Source: Scleromitrula shiraiana | Taxonomy: Eukaryota > Ascomycota > Leotiomycetes > Helotiales > Sclerotiniaceae | Direction of reading: 5' to 3' | NCBI GenBank assembly: GCA_028455995.1 | Contig: JABELC010000011.1 | Coordinates: 682,001 to 746,000 of the forward strand | DNA length: 64,000 nt | Shown: positions 49,004-60,389 of the stretch, in pieces | Position numbering within the stretch: position 1 is the first letter of the stretch | How the letters are laid out: every line of letters starts with the position of its first letter | The notes under the pieces: generated by a model | What the model was told of the DNA's origin: nothing | The model's database searches: none | Seen by the model: the letters and a program-made list of their open reading frames with translations, nothing else | Translations under genes and position numbers: made by a program

Positions 49004-49134
49004 GAAATCAAATCAAATCAAATCAAATCAAATCAAATCAAATCAAATCAAATCAAATCAAATCAAATCAAATCAAATCAAATCAAATCAAATCAAATCA
49101 AATCAAATTAAATCAAATTAAATCAACCCGTCCG
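49004..49134. repeat. AATCA pentanucleotide array (about 25 units)
   Basis: Near-perfect AATCA units run from about 49004 to 49134, with two T-substituted units near the end and a short TCAA tetranucleotide tail. An open frame through it is a repeat artefact. Confidence 0.95.
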
Positions 49135-50272
49135 TCAATCAATCAATCAATCATAAATGAAATACCAGGCGGACGGGAAATCAGATATCGATATCGATAT
49201 CAATACCCAGCATAGATAGGGAAAGGGTATGTACGATTTGCTGGTTCGTACAATTTCGAGACCCCTGTATGTACTACTGTACAATGCAATCAATCAATGT
49301 ACTGTTTCTATGTAGCTGATGTATGTATGTATGTACTATGTATGTAGGTACTTTATACTTTATACCTTGGACACGGCAATGTACTGGATTGTCATGCAAA
49401 CATACCCCTACATATACAGATAGATAGCAGTAGAATTACAGTGAGTGTTATCTGGAAAGAAAAGAAAAGAAAAGAAAAGAAACGGCATCCATATTATTTT
49501 ACCCCTCTTTCTCGTTTTTGGATTTTGATGACGGCTTTCTACGGATCTACAGTAAATGATGGGTCAATCGATATGTTTTTTATGTTTCAGACGGAATCAT
49601 TCTATACTACGTATCACCTGCTAGAACCGATATTTGGGATTTGGGTCCATTGGGTACAAATCAACTCCAGGTATGGATGGACTAATCCGATAAAACCCTC
49701 ATGGTAAGATATCCAAGGTATTGTTGTTGTTGTTGTTGTACGATAGCTACATAAACCCGTAACAAACACCTACCTATCGATGCGAAAAAAAAAGCGCAAT
49801 CAGGAATCTGTACAGAAGCGGAGAAAAGGTACACATGATATAGCTATGGCTACATTTTGTGGAGGAGGGGAATTTACCCTAATTCTGCTCTGCGTTTGCG
49901 AATCCACGAATGAGAAGCTCAAGCGACTGTGTAATCTTTACATCCCGGAAAACATTGCGAAAAAATGAGACATTTATCAAGATGCGCCAACGGGTTATCT
50001 CATCCTTAGACCCTTGGAGTTGAACTGAATAATAACTTAGAATGTTATAATATGGGAAAATTACTAATGTTTTAGTACGAAAATGGCTCATTTTTTAACT
50101 GAAGCAAGGTTAATGCTGCAAGGGTTTGAGGTATTTTGAGCGTTTTTTTTTAGTAAAGAATCGATTTTGTTTAGTAAGAACATTTCAATATTATACTTTT
50201 ATTTTTTAATTATAATTTATTAAAAAAATAATTATATCATTTAAAAAAAATTTATTTATTATTATTTATATA

Positions 50273-50326
50273 CTCGGTTAAATTAAAATTGAAGCACGCG
50301 CAAAATAAGCGAATCGCCTCAAAACT
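50273..50326 (+). repeat. left terminal inverted repeat of the Tc1/mariner element
   Basis: It matches the right end in reverse complement with one mismatch in the first 31 bases, then more loosely through a CCTCAAAA block. Confidence 0.85.
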
Positions 50327-52208
50327 CCTCAAATGCGTCTTTTTACCTTTGCGCCGATCTTAATAACTCTATCAATTCTAAATTATATTTAATAAAGAAT
50401 AGTTTGTAAAAATTACAAAAATAGAATCTGTAAACTATAAAAACTTAAATTTATACAAATAAAGATTCTACTAAAAAAAATCTACAAATTTTTAATTGCT
50501 CGATATTTTGAAGTAATTTATAGGAAAATCGCTTATATATTAGATTTAAAAAGAAGTATGATTATTAAACGTTTATAGAAAGTAGATAATCGAATAAAAA
50601 GATATTATAGATTTTTATTTGATATTAAAAATATTTAAAAAACTTTTAAAAAAAAAGATCAAAAAATCATATTTGATGAAGATCAAAAATAAGAAATCAT
50701 CAAAATATATATTTATAATCGCAAATCTTGTTTAAAAGAATTAATCAACAAATTTTCAAATTTAGATTGTTTATATTTTATAATAAATTTTTTTAAATTA
50801 TGTATGATTATAAAAAATCTTTTACTTTTGGTACTAAAAAACCCAAATTGAGTTTATTTATATATCAAAAATATGTATAATTTATACATTACTTTTTGAA
50901 TATCAATATAAAACTTTGCATATTTATAAATTAAATTAATAAACGCTTTGAATATAATAAAAAATATTATTAGCATAATCTAATCGAGTATTTTTATTTT
51001 AATATTATTTAATCTATCTCAAAATAAATATATTAAAAAACGAAGTTTATAAATATATTCAAATAAAGAAAATTTTTTGAATTATATAGAATTTTTAAAA
51101 AAAAGATAGAAAAAAAAAATGAAAAATATAATATAAAAATATAATGATTTATTTGAATTAGATTTAAAAAAAGAATTTAAGATTAAAAAAACAAAAAAAA
51201 AGATGAGATTTAATTTTTAAAACTTTTTAAAATCTTTATTTGTTGATTAAATTTGATTTTTTATTAGATAGTTTGTGGAGATAGTAAAAAAGAAAATAGA
51301 AACGCATTATTTGAGATGTTTAAATACAATTATATAATATATAAAGATGATTGATTTAAGAGAGGTATTGATTAGTTTTATATATTAAAATTCTTTATTA
51401 TACTTTTTTTTATTTTCTAGATTTAAAAACTATAATAAAAAGAAGATTATTAAGTTTAAATATAATATTATAATAGTAAAATTGAGATTATAATAAATAA
51501 TACGCTTATATATATAAATAAATTTATTAAAAGATATATAGATTTATTTGATATTATTTAAATGGCTTGGCCGCCTTAATCTTTTGATTTAAATATAATA
51601 AAGTATATATAGGATTATATTAAAATTCAAATTAAAAAAAGAAAAATACTTCCAACTATAAATAAAAAGATAATTTAAATTTAAAAGAAGAAATGGATCA
51701 AAATATTAGTTTAATAAATTAATAAATAAATAAAAAATATAAAAAATCAGTTTAAAAAAGTAATAAAATATAATAAAAATAACTATTTTAATAAATAAAG
51801 TATATATAATCTTAAATCTCAATCTTTCTAGTATAATTAGTTTTTTTTTCTATTAGTTATTCTTTATATATTCTCAATATGATTATATTCTTAATATTAA
51901 GATTATTCATCAATAAAATAAATACTATAATATAATTATTTCTTTTAATCTAATCCAAAAAATTTCTATTCAAAACCATCACGATTTCAGTTTATTATAT
52001 AATATCAAAGATCTAATATTAAAACCCAACAATATTATTTATTTTGAAAAATATAAAAGCATCCATAAAATTATTAAAAAAATTTACTAAATATTAATAT
52101 TATAATATACGATTATACAATTCTACTAATACCAAAATTTAAACATTTGAAATATTATTGATTGAGTTATTAATTTTTAAAAAAGTGATAAAATGAGATT
52201 GAAGCATA

Positions 52209-52260
52209 ATTTTGAGGTTTTTCGGTAATTTGCGCGTGCTTTAATTTTAATTTAACCGAG
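52209..52260 (-). repeat. right terminal inverted repeat of the Tc1/mariner element
   Basis: This is the inverted partner of the left repeat. It contains TTTGCGCGTGC and ends AACCGAG, followed by TA. Confidence 0.85.
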
Positions 52261-53084
52261 TAATTAGCATTAGATATTTAAATTGTATAATTGATTTAAA
52301 ATTTTATTTTTAAAAATTTTATATAAATAAAATTTGTTTTAAATCTAAATTTATTTAATTTCTTTATTTTTAATATTTATATATTAATAATGATTTTAAA
52401 TTTAATCAAATCATTATTTTAAATTAAATATTTTAATTGTATTAATAATGTTGAAATTATATTAAAAAATAATCAAAAAGATTAAATTTGAGTTGAATTT
52501 GAATTAGATTTGAAGTTGAATTTTAAAGTAAAATGCTTTAAATTTAAAGCATTTCTTCAAATTATTATTAGTATTTATCTTTTTCAAAATCAATAACTAT
52601 AATTTTTTTTAGATAAATCTAATAATATATTGAAAATCTTTTAATCAATTTAATCTTTATTATATAAAAAAATTCAAAAAAAAAATTATAATTATTAAAT
52701 TTTAAAAGAATAAATACTAATAATAATTTAAGAATGTTTATATTTAAAAATATATATTTTTTTTAAAATATATAGTTATATTTTAATACTTTAAATTATA
52801 GTAATATAATATATATAATTATAATTAGAAAATTTATTTTTATTTATATAATCAATTTTAATAAATAATAATTATTAATTAATTTATTATTATTATTTAA
52901 AAAATCGATAATATATTAATTTGTTTATATTTATATTAAAATTGGAACTAAATACTTTCAGATCTTTTGATGCATTTCAGATAAAAAAATTAAAGATTAT
53001 TATTGGTCAAAAATTTTTTATGTGGGGCAATATATCGAAGGGTCTGAGGATGAGATAACCAACGGGCGTCGAGAGATCTTGATA

Positions 53085-53225
53085 ATACCTGCTGAATCAT
53101 GGTCCAATTGTGGTGAGAAGAGCACTCACATCCTTCTCACATGACTGGATTTTGATGCCGGTCGCCAGATCGAGAATTTTTGGACTGGTCGGTTGCTTTG
53201 AGAAGGACCGATGGGTTACATGCGG

Positions 53226-53258
<33 letters not shown>

Positions 53259-56200
53259 GTTTTAGGTTTTGATGATGGAATGGATGAATAGTGGGATGTA
53301 GGGTATTCATTGGTATGTAGTTATTGTATGTATCATATTCCACTATCGTGAACTCCGGACGTCGAAGGGGACACAGAAGATAATATGGCGTCTTTGCTTT
53401 GGGGAGTGGACACCTGCAGGGCATGAATGAATGATGCTGGACAAGCGGATAACTGCGCAATTTTATTTTTTATTTTCCTTCAAATTGGATATCGAGAACC
53501 AAGATTTCGTGAGATGCAAAGACCTAATCTGGGAATTCTCATTATCAGACTACTGTACCTCAGGATAGGTAGTGTCTATTGGTACATACATGGGGAAAAG
53601 TTCGGTTCAAAATTAGAAAGATCATAGGGGTTTTCAAACTTGAAGTCTAGTTTGCTTTGACACCCGTGTATCCATAATTCAATAGTGTTAATTACCTTCT
53701 CTTCGAAACGGCCTTACCGGAGCTTATTTTCCTTGAAGCTCATGCCAAGCGGCAAATGAGGTAAATCAGAAACATCGTGCGATCCCTAAGAAGAGGATTT
53801 CTTATCTAAAATGGCCTAAGATGACGGCGATAACAACGGTGATGATAGAGTGCGGAATTATAGTTGCCTTAGCTCGCAAGGCAGACTGAACAAGTCGATC
53901 CCAAATTTTTCCTACATACGAGTAGGCAGAAGAAGATTGGCAACTTAAACTCTCGCACGTAACTAAAGGAATCGACAAGCTCATCCTAACTAAGAAGAGA
54001 AGGAATGGGGACCTTCTCATGTTATGGAACGATACTGACATCGGTAGCGATATCGCCGTCTCCACCATCACTTGAAGTAATTGGAATTATTCTGGATGCC
54101 GGGTAATTAATCACAATCAGCCTCAATATGTAACAGTGTCTCCATACTGTTTCGTACCATACCTCATAGCGGTAACATATGAATGAATGGAAAAAGGAGA
54201 AGGAATATACCAACCGGATACAGAAATGCTATGCAAAAGGAGGTGCACAGTACAGTACAAGATGCATCACACATTCGCATCATAAGATATGAGAGTTTAA
54301 AAAGGAGGTTTTCAAATCAAGTGATATAAATCCTATGTGAATCAGTGTGTGTGATGGGATGATGGTTGTAAGTACAGTACATGTACCAGTACAATGTACA
54401 CACTCAACACAAAGCAACCAACGACTCAGCACAACCAGGGTGAGTAGCGCCAACCGTTGAAAGAACGACTCGTACGGGTCCAAGCTTTATTGTTATCAAC
54501 AGAAACGAAATTGCGATCTAGATGCTTCGAGTGACTTGTTATGTGAAGTCTAAGATTTGAGAATCGGGAGGTGGGATGGGTGGATGTTATGGTATGGTAT
54601 GGTCGCGTTTACCATGTAACCGAGCTCAACACAGGGGATTCCTGCAAGAGCTTTGTCTGCAATCATGTCGAGGCTATCTACAAAGGTTATTTTGCCCCTC
54701 AGATCAATCTGATGGTCAAGCTCCATTCTCTAGAAAAGGTAAGAAGGTGCGCGAGATGTTGAAGAAATTACGCGAATGCGAAAGTATCTTTTGATAGATT
54801 CTCGCGGGTATACTTACACCTTCTTCGGTTGATTGATTGATTGATTGATTGATGATTGTGGAGAATTGTGATTCTTTAGCACGCTCATCATTATTCAAAG
54901 CCACATGGAGAACATGGTTTTGGGGATCTCAAATGTGGGGGTGGAAGAAGGGATTGTTCTCGCCTCGCTGGTGATTGATAACCGTTAGATTGCATAATTT
55001 ATTAAATTATACTATTGAATTATACTATTTAAAAATGCTGATTAATTAGGTGGGATTATTGAAGCCAGAATGTCCAAAAATAACCCTCCTTTCGGACGAT
55101 AATATGTTGCTAATTAAGGATGTGATGAAGAGAACCGTCGATAAATTGCACATAATTATGGTCAAAAGCGCTTAATTTGTACCATTAATAGGAATTGAAT
55201 GTGATAGAGGAAATTGATTGGATTTAATGAAAAGTTGAGTCCGCCTCTCAAAGTCCGAAAAATGCCGGAGAAGTAATCCCATGGAGTTTTTGAGATATTT
55301 ATGATCCTTACCTTGATGCTGGTCAATCATTCCCATGGTCACATTGCCTCCACTTTGCCAAGAGAGCTCTCCATCGCACCCGTAAGGTACACCGCTGATA
55401 ACTCTTAGAAAAAGAAATGTGCGGAAATGTATCTTTCTGACCCTATTGCGGGGTTAGATAGGTGCATCCCCCATTGTAGTGAGGAGAACCGGTACCTGCA
55501 GTAAACTTTTTCAGATCAACTCTTAGGTGCTGACCAATTGTTAGCTATACTATCTAGATCCAACATCGTACATAGTATCTCCAAGTCTCCAACATGAGTT
55601 ATTATTGTATCTAATGTCTACGTACCGTTCTTTCCTTAGTCGACTAATTTCTAGCTCTGACTAGAGTAAAGTTACTTTGAACACCCGTTGTTTGGCTTAC
55701 CGGGTAAAGCCGCGCTATAGTCGCTAATGCAAGTAGTCACACTTCTATTCAACGACATCTTTAAATCGTAAGTTTCCAATTTGTACTAGAAAGCAGCAAG
55801 AGAGAAAAAAACGATCTTCATAGAATTATGACTGTCATGCCATGCTATCATCACCCTGTGGTGATCGAATTCAGCCCAATCTTACTTGACCGCCATTTGA
55901 GGCAACACGATTTGCTGCCTCAAATTGATTTCTCAGTGTAATTTTAAACCTTCCTGTCCCGTGATATACGGAATACTTTTCACCGCTGGAAGAGAAAGCA
56001 TTGGGCGTATACGTATTCAGTACGCTTTCATGATGTCGTTGACCGTTACATTAAGTCATTCGTCAATTAACTTGGTTGGACAATCGTTGAAGAATACAAT
56101 ACTGTACATTGCATACATAGTATGTAAGTAAGCACGGCATACAGTATGTAGGATTCGGTTCGGAGATCTTGATTCCAACCTTTGAACTGGGGCAAATTGG

Positions 56201-58264
56201 ACATCGCTAAGGATAAGCAGGCACTTATCAAAATGGTACTCTACCGGCATTGTTAATCCGCGAATGATAGTTATTCATCGTTTAGGGTTACATTAGGGAA
56301 AGTAAGAAGGTGGGTATATATTACTGTGCAACCTATCACGAATACTTCTTTTGGAATGGTTTAAAGTGCTGACAAGGTGGGACAATGAGATTATGGGGAC
56401 AATAATATGGTAAATGCGAGTGTCCTGTCCTAGTCCTGTCCTGTCCTGCAGAAGAAACAAAGCGTTGACCATTTTATCCATACAGTATTGTGGTGGTTTC
56501 GTCAAGTGGGTTGGTCACCAAGATCCATTCTAGATACGTTACACAAGACATCACAGCAAAGAGCTAGAAAATAGCAGAATTGGAAAAGGAGTGGAATATC
56601 TGTCCATCCACAAACGTTTATGAATTTTCTCTTTGTCGATCCATTGGAGAATCTGGAGTTCTGGACCTTGACTGAATGACACATCGGCTCGGTCGGGGAA
56701 CGAATAATGATTGGCCAATGTAACCTTGGGGTCAAGTATTAAAATCAGATTTTGGAAGTATTATTAATAAGTTTATACTATGTTTATACTAAGTTTATTC
56801 TTCAAGTCCTCAAGATGGCAATGATACTATTTGATATTATTGATACTACATAGATTACGGTTTCGTACTTATCATAAGAATAAGAATCCTAGTTTTACTC
56901 CAATTGGCCCCCCCCCTCCCCCCCATCTATCATATCCTATCTCTTTCTTCCTTTTCCCTACACCTCTCACCACCCCTTGATGCTTGCTCGTACTACACAA
57001 ACATACTGTATCCAATCAGAAGATGGCATTCGCAACACACCCAAGTTACATGCATGCATGTATACATAAGAGGCGCCCTCGCGAGAATAGCACTAGTAAG
57101 CAAAGCACAATTAACGCCGAGTTTCCCTATTGTGCTATTGTAATATTGTACTATTGTACATGAGGGCTATGCCACATTCTATCATTCCCTTGTTCCCTTG
57201 TTCCCTCGAACTTTTTCCGAGTGCAACTTCTTTTTATACAATGTTGTTATCAATATACAATTATTACTCTATCTGATATGACATTTGTATGGTTTAATCT
57301 TATCCACCCACCTTTTAAAACAACCTACAAGGGGTCCCAACCCACCCTTTTGTTTTTAACCCTAGTGTTGTGAAAGTGTGGATTATTGTGGATTGTCTAT
57401 GGATTGTCTGTGGATTGTCTGTGGATTGTCTGTGGATTGTTGTGGATTGTGGATGGATTGTGGGTTGTGGGTGATGCGAGTGAGCTAAAGTGGAGTAAAC
57501 TAATTAACAATACCCTTCCTTGTTCATCCTTAATAGGATTTCGTCCTAAATTCGGACCTAATTCTGACATTCTTATAGGGCAAAAATATTGAACTCCAAC
57601 TCAATAGCCGCACGTGTGTGCATGTCGTTCATGGGCGGGAATTTGGGCGAAGTAGGTAGGAAGGAACGAAAGAAAATAGAAAAAAAAAAACAAAATAGTA
57701 TCACCTTATTCCATGATCCAGAAATAGAAACTCCTCTTTTTCTTGACCCAAGATTATCCAATTATGGTAAAGTATGGCTGAAGATACAATTTATCTGTTG
57801 AACATCATCTTTCATCTTTCATATATAGGTCGCCAACATGTAACCTTTTTTTTTTTTTAACCTACTTCTTCATTGAGGCTCCCGAGTATCAACAAAGGTC
57901 AAGAATAACAAGTCCCCCTCTCCCCGCTCTCCTCTCCCCATTCATCTTCCATCTTCTATCTCTCTTCCTCCCTGTTGCTGTCTTCCCTATAACTCCACCC
58001 TCCACCCTTCACTCAACCTCCACTCAACCTCCACTCAAACAGCAACCGCAACCGTTCCCTTTTACTCATAAAACATATCAAGCTGGTTCTTGATTCTCAA
58101 CCGACATTCATTATTAATTTTACCTGTCCCTGGTCTCGCCAATCACACTACACCATTAATCCTAGTCACCTATCACCACAATATCACCCGCGCACTTAGA
58201 TACATAGAACCGAACTCTATTCACACGCCCGCCCCCACTATTATTTACTGCTGGTACAGTACAA
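53085..58264. other. 5.2-kb gene-poor stretch
   Basis: No gene supported. It contains a 29-T homopolymer (53228-53256), TGTAC-rich short repeats near 54372-54400, a GATT array (about 54827-54855), and a TGTGGATTGTC-type array (about 57374-57452). The final 400 bases are pyrimidine-rich with several CTCCACTCAACCT repeats and probably form the promoter and leader of the transcription factor. Open frames of 60-107 codons lack recognisable motifs. Confidence 0.5.
53228..53256. repeat. poly-T homopolymer (about 29)
   Basis: A single uninterrupted T run lies just outside the AT-rich island. In reverse complement it is a poly-A run, so a retroposed tail is possible, but no retro-element is visible beside it. 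Confidence 0.85.
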
Positions 58265-60389
58265 ATGTCAACACAACCCCCCAACAGTCAATCATTAAAC
58301 AGATCCAACGTCAACATGGCGGTTGCTCAAGCCAAACAACCAAAGGCTCCTAAAGCCGCGCCAGCTACCAAAGGCAAGGTGCAAATGCATAGAAGATCAC
58401 GAACAGGTTCGTTGACCTTTACTTCACTCAATTCACGTCTACTTTATTATACTATGTCGTCGTCGGACTTTATATACTGACCTTAGCTATCAAGGATGTT
58501 ATACTTGTAGATTAAGAAGGAAGAAGTGTGATGAAGGTGCCATAGCATGCAGTGCTTGTAAACATCTTGGTCTCCGATGCGAATATAAGAGACCAACATG
58601 GTGGGGAAACAATGAATTGCGCCGCCAACAAAAAGAAATCATTAAGACTATTATCAAGAGGAAGAAGCTCACAGAAAAGACTACCGCACCATCTCAAGCA
58701 CAAACACAACAAGTCATGACATCAACCATTGAAACTCCTCCAGGACTTTCACACTCTCTACCAACCTCCGCTACCTACTCTGATGGATTAGATCGCACTC
58801 GATCCGCCTCAATTGATTCTCAACTGTCGCTCTATGATTTCAACGCATCCAACATGGCTAATTATACTGCATACAACGCTCAGATTCACTCATCACACTC
58901 ACAATATGCACCAATGTATCCAGAATTCTCTCCTTATGAGATCGATGTTAAGACAGAACGTCAAATGTTTGTCAACGATGTCCCAACCCGTCGCGAATCG
59001 ACAATTTCTACTTTCAGCACATTCCACCCTCCACCACCACCTGAATCAATGCTACCCTCGTTTCCAATTGATAGTGAGTGGGACTCGATGTACAATGAGC
59101 GACATGATGTCTTGGCAGAAGAGGCATTGAACATGAATCTTTTCGACTTTTCACATGGCCCACCTTCCAACTTCCGCCAAGTAGCAATTGAATTGGATGA
59201 GGGTGACCAAAGACTCTTGGACCACTTTGTCTCCGACGTTTTGCCTTCAGTTTTCCCAATTCTTGAGACTAACCAACATGGCTCTGCACGAACTGATTAC
59301 ATCCTTCCAGCTCTCCAAAGCAACAAATGTTATTTACATTGCTGCCTGAGCATTTCTGCCCAGCACTTCAAATCAACAATGAACATTCAAAGTGAGCAAA
59401 TCGACAATGATATCATGCGCCACCGATATGCAACCATCTCAGAACTATGCGAAGCTCTCAACCGCGACACCGATCATGTCTCAATCTTGGAAGCGACCTT
59501 GGGAATGATCTTCTTCCAATGCTCTGTAGGTCGATTCGATGACTCTCTGCCAGATATCCCATGGCACCAACATTTCCAAGCTGCTATCTCGCTCGTTCAA
59601 AAGCTTGAGTTACCTCGCCTAGTCATTGAGTCGCACGACTTGATGTCTTTCAACATGACCTTGACATCGTGGATTGATATCCTTGGTTCCACTATTCAAG
59701 GCCGTGCACCAAATTTTGCTCACACCTACAGGGAAAAGCATTTGTCGGCAACGAACTCTTCCCTTGGACTCCGCGAGCTCATGGGTTGCGAAGATCGTGT
59801 CATGTATCTCATCTCTGAGATTGCATGTCTCGAGGCTCTCAAAAACGATGGTATGGATGACATTCAATTGTGCCAACACGTACACGCTCTTGGAGATCAA
59901 ATCGGTCTTACAGAAATTGGTGAATCCGGACCAAAGATTCCATACAACGCGCATGGAGTTCTTAGCCCCAAGCAATTGAGCAGGAACATTACCGCTGCAT
60001 TCCGTCTTGCAGCTCGCATTTACCTCTGCAGCCTCGTTCCAGGCTTTTCCCCAAGCCAAGACAGCTGCGTTGGTTTGGTCACTAAGCTTACTCAAGTTCT
60101 TGAGTTCATTCCTGCTGGACCAATGGGCTTCGATCGCAGTCTCACATGGGTTTACCTCATTGGTGGATCGGTCAGTACAGCCATCTCACCATTCCGTCAC
60201 CACTTTGCCGAACGTGTTGCAGCACTCGGTGACTTGGCCGACCAAGGCAGTTTCGGTCGTGTATCCTGTCTTCTTAGAGAAGTTTGGGGACATGTCGATG
60301 GACGATTCAGTCCCGGTGGTGGTGAGGCACACTACGTCTCCTGGAGAGACGTTATGCAGATGAAGGGTTGGGATTTCTTGTTGATCTAG
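58265..60389 (+). CDS. Zn2Cys6 transcription factor
   Basis: Two exons, 58265-58406 and 58495-60389, with an 88-nt intron (GTTCGT donor) encode 678 residues. The intron falls one residue before the zinc cluster. The six cysteines are at 49, 52, 59, 66, 69 and 76, spaced C-X2-C-X6-C-X6-C-X2-C-X6-C, the canonical binuclear cluster that binds CGG half-sites. A basic stretch (RRQQKEIIKTIIKRKK) follows as linker and possible coiled coil. The long C-terminal half (RLLDHFVSDVLPSVFPIL, LQSNKCYLHCCLSISAQHF and onward) resembles the fungal-specific factor domain of the Acr-2/Uga3 type. Target genes are unknown; no biosynthetic cluster surrounds it. Codon use is even, suggesting a conserved gene. Confidence 0.9.

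Larger units (their letters stand above)
46607..49974. other. 3.4-kb gene-poor, repeat-dense stretch
   Basis: No gene supported. Arrays include GCATTATT (about 46887-46915), AAAAAG near 47386-47408, GGAAAT (about 47517-47545), an 11-bp unit near 47703-47746, an 11-bp ATCACGATCAC unit (about 48371-48419), ATCT passing into GTCT (48821-48886), AATCA (about 49005-49130), TATG near 49319, AAAAG near 49458-49480 and TTG near 49721-49739. Confidence 0.55.
50273..52260 (+). mobile_element. dead Tc1/mariner-type transposon with RIP-like decay
   Basis: The ends are terminal inverted repeats: CTCGGTTAAATTAAAATT at 50273 and its reverse complement ending 52260, with homology extending through GCACGCGCAAA, about 50 bp in all. 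TA dinucleotides flank both ends, as expected for Tc1/mariner insertion. Inside, one frame near 51500-51640 still reads a degraded DDE-transposase end: NNTLIY where DNAPIH is expected, then WPP, a stop, SFDLN. Most changes are G-to-A or C-to-T, turning Gln and Trp codons into stops. The element is about 1,988 bp, a normal length for this superfamily, and cannot encode an active transposase. Confidence 0.85.
49975..53084. mobile_element. AT-rich island bounded by an outer inverted repeat
   Basis: The left arm (49975-50015) and the reverse complement of the right arm (53038-53084) share TATCAAGAT at their outer ends and GGTTATCTCATCC followed by AGACCCTT at their inner ends, with one C/T difference and a few extra bases on the right. 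The 3.1 kb between them is extremely AT-rich and holds the Tc1/mariner element at 50273-52260. The pair may be the terminal repeats of an older, larger transposon into which the second jumped. No target duplication or second transposase was identified. Confidence 0.5.

Noticed and set aside
49004..49134. Regular repeat that might suggest a CRISPR-like array
   Set aside because: Pure pentanucleotide without spacers in a fungal genome.
53137..53460. 107-codon minus-strand frame with poly-Lys
   Set aside because: It reads the poly-T tract as Lys; not protein-like.
55680..55760. Possible tRNA-like GC-rich segment
   Set aside because: No cloverleaf with a proper T-loop or acceptor stem could be built; I found no convincing tRNA in the window.
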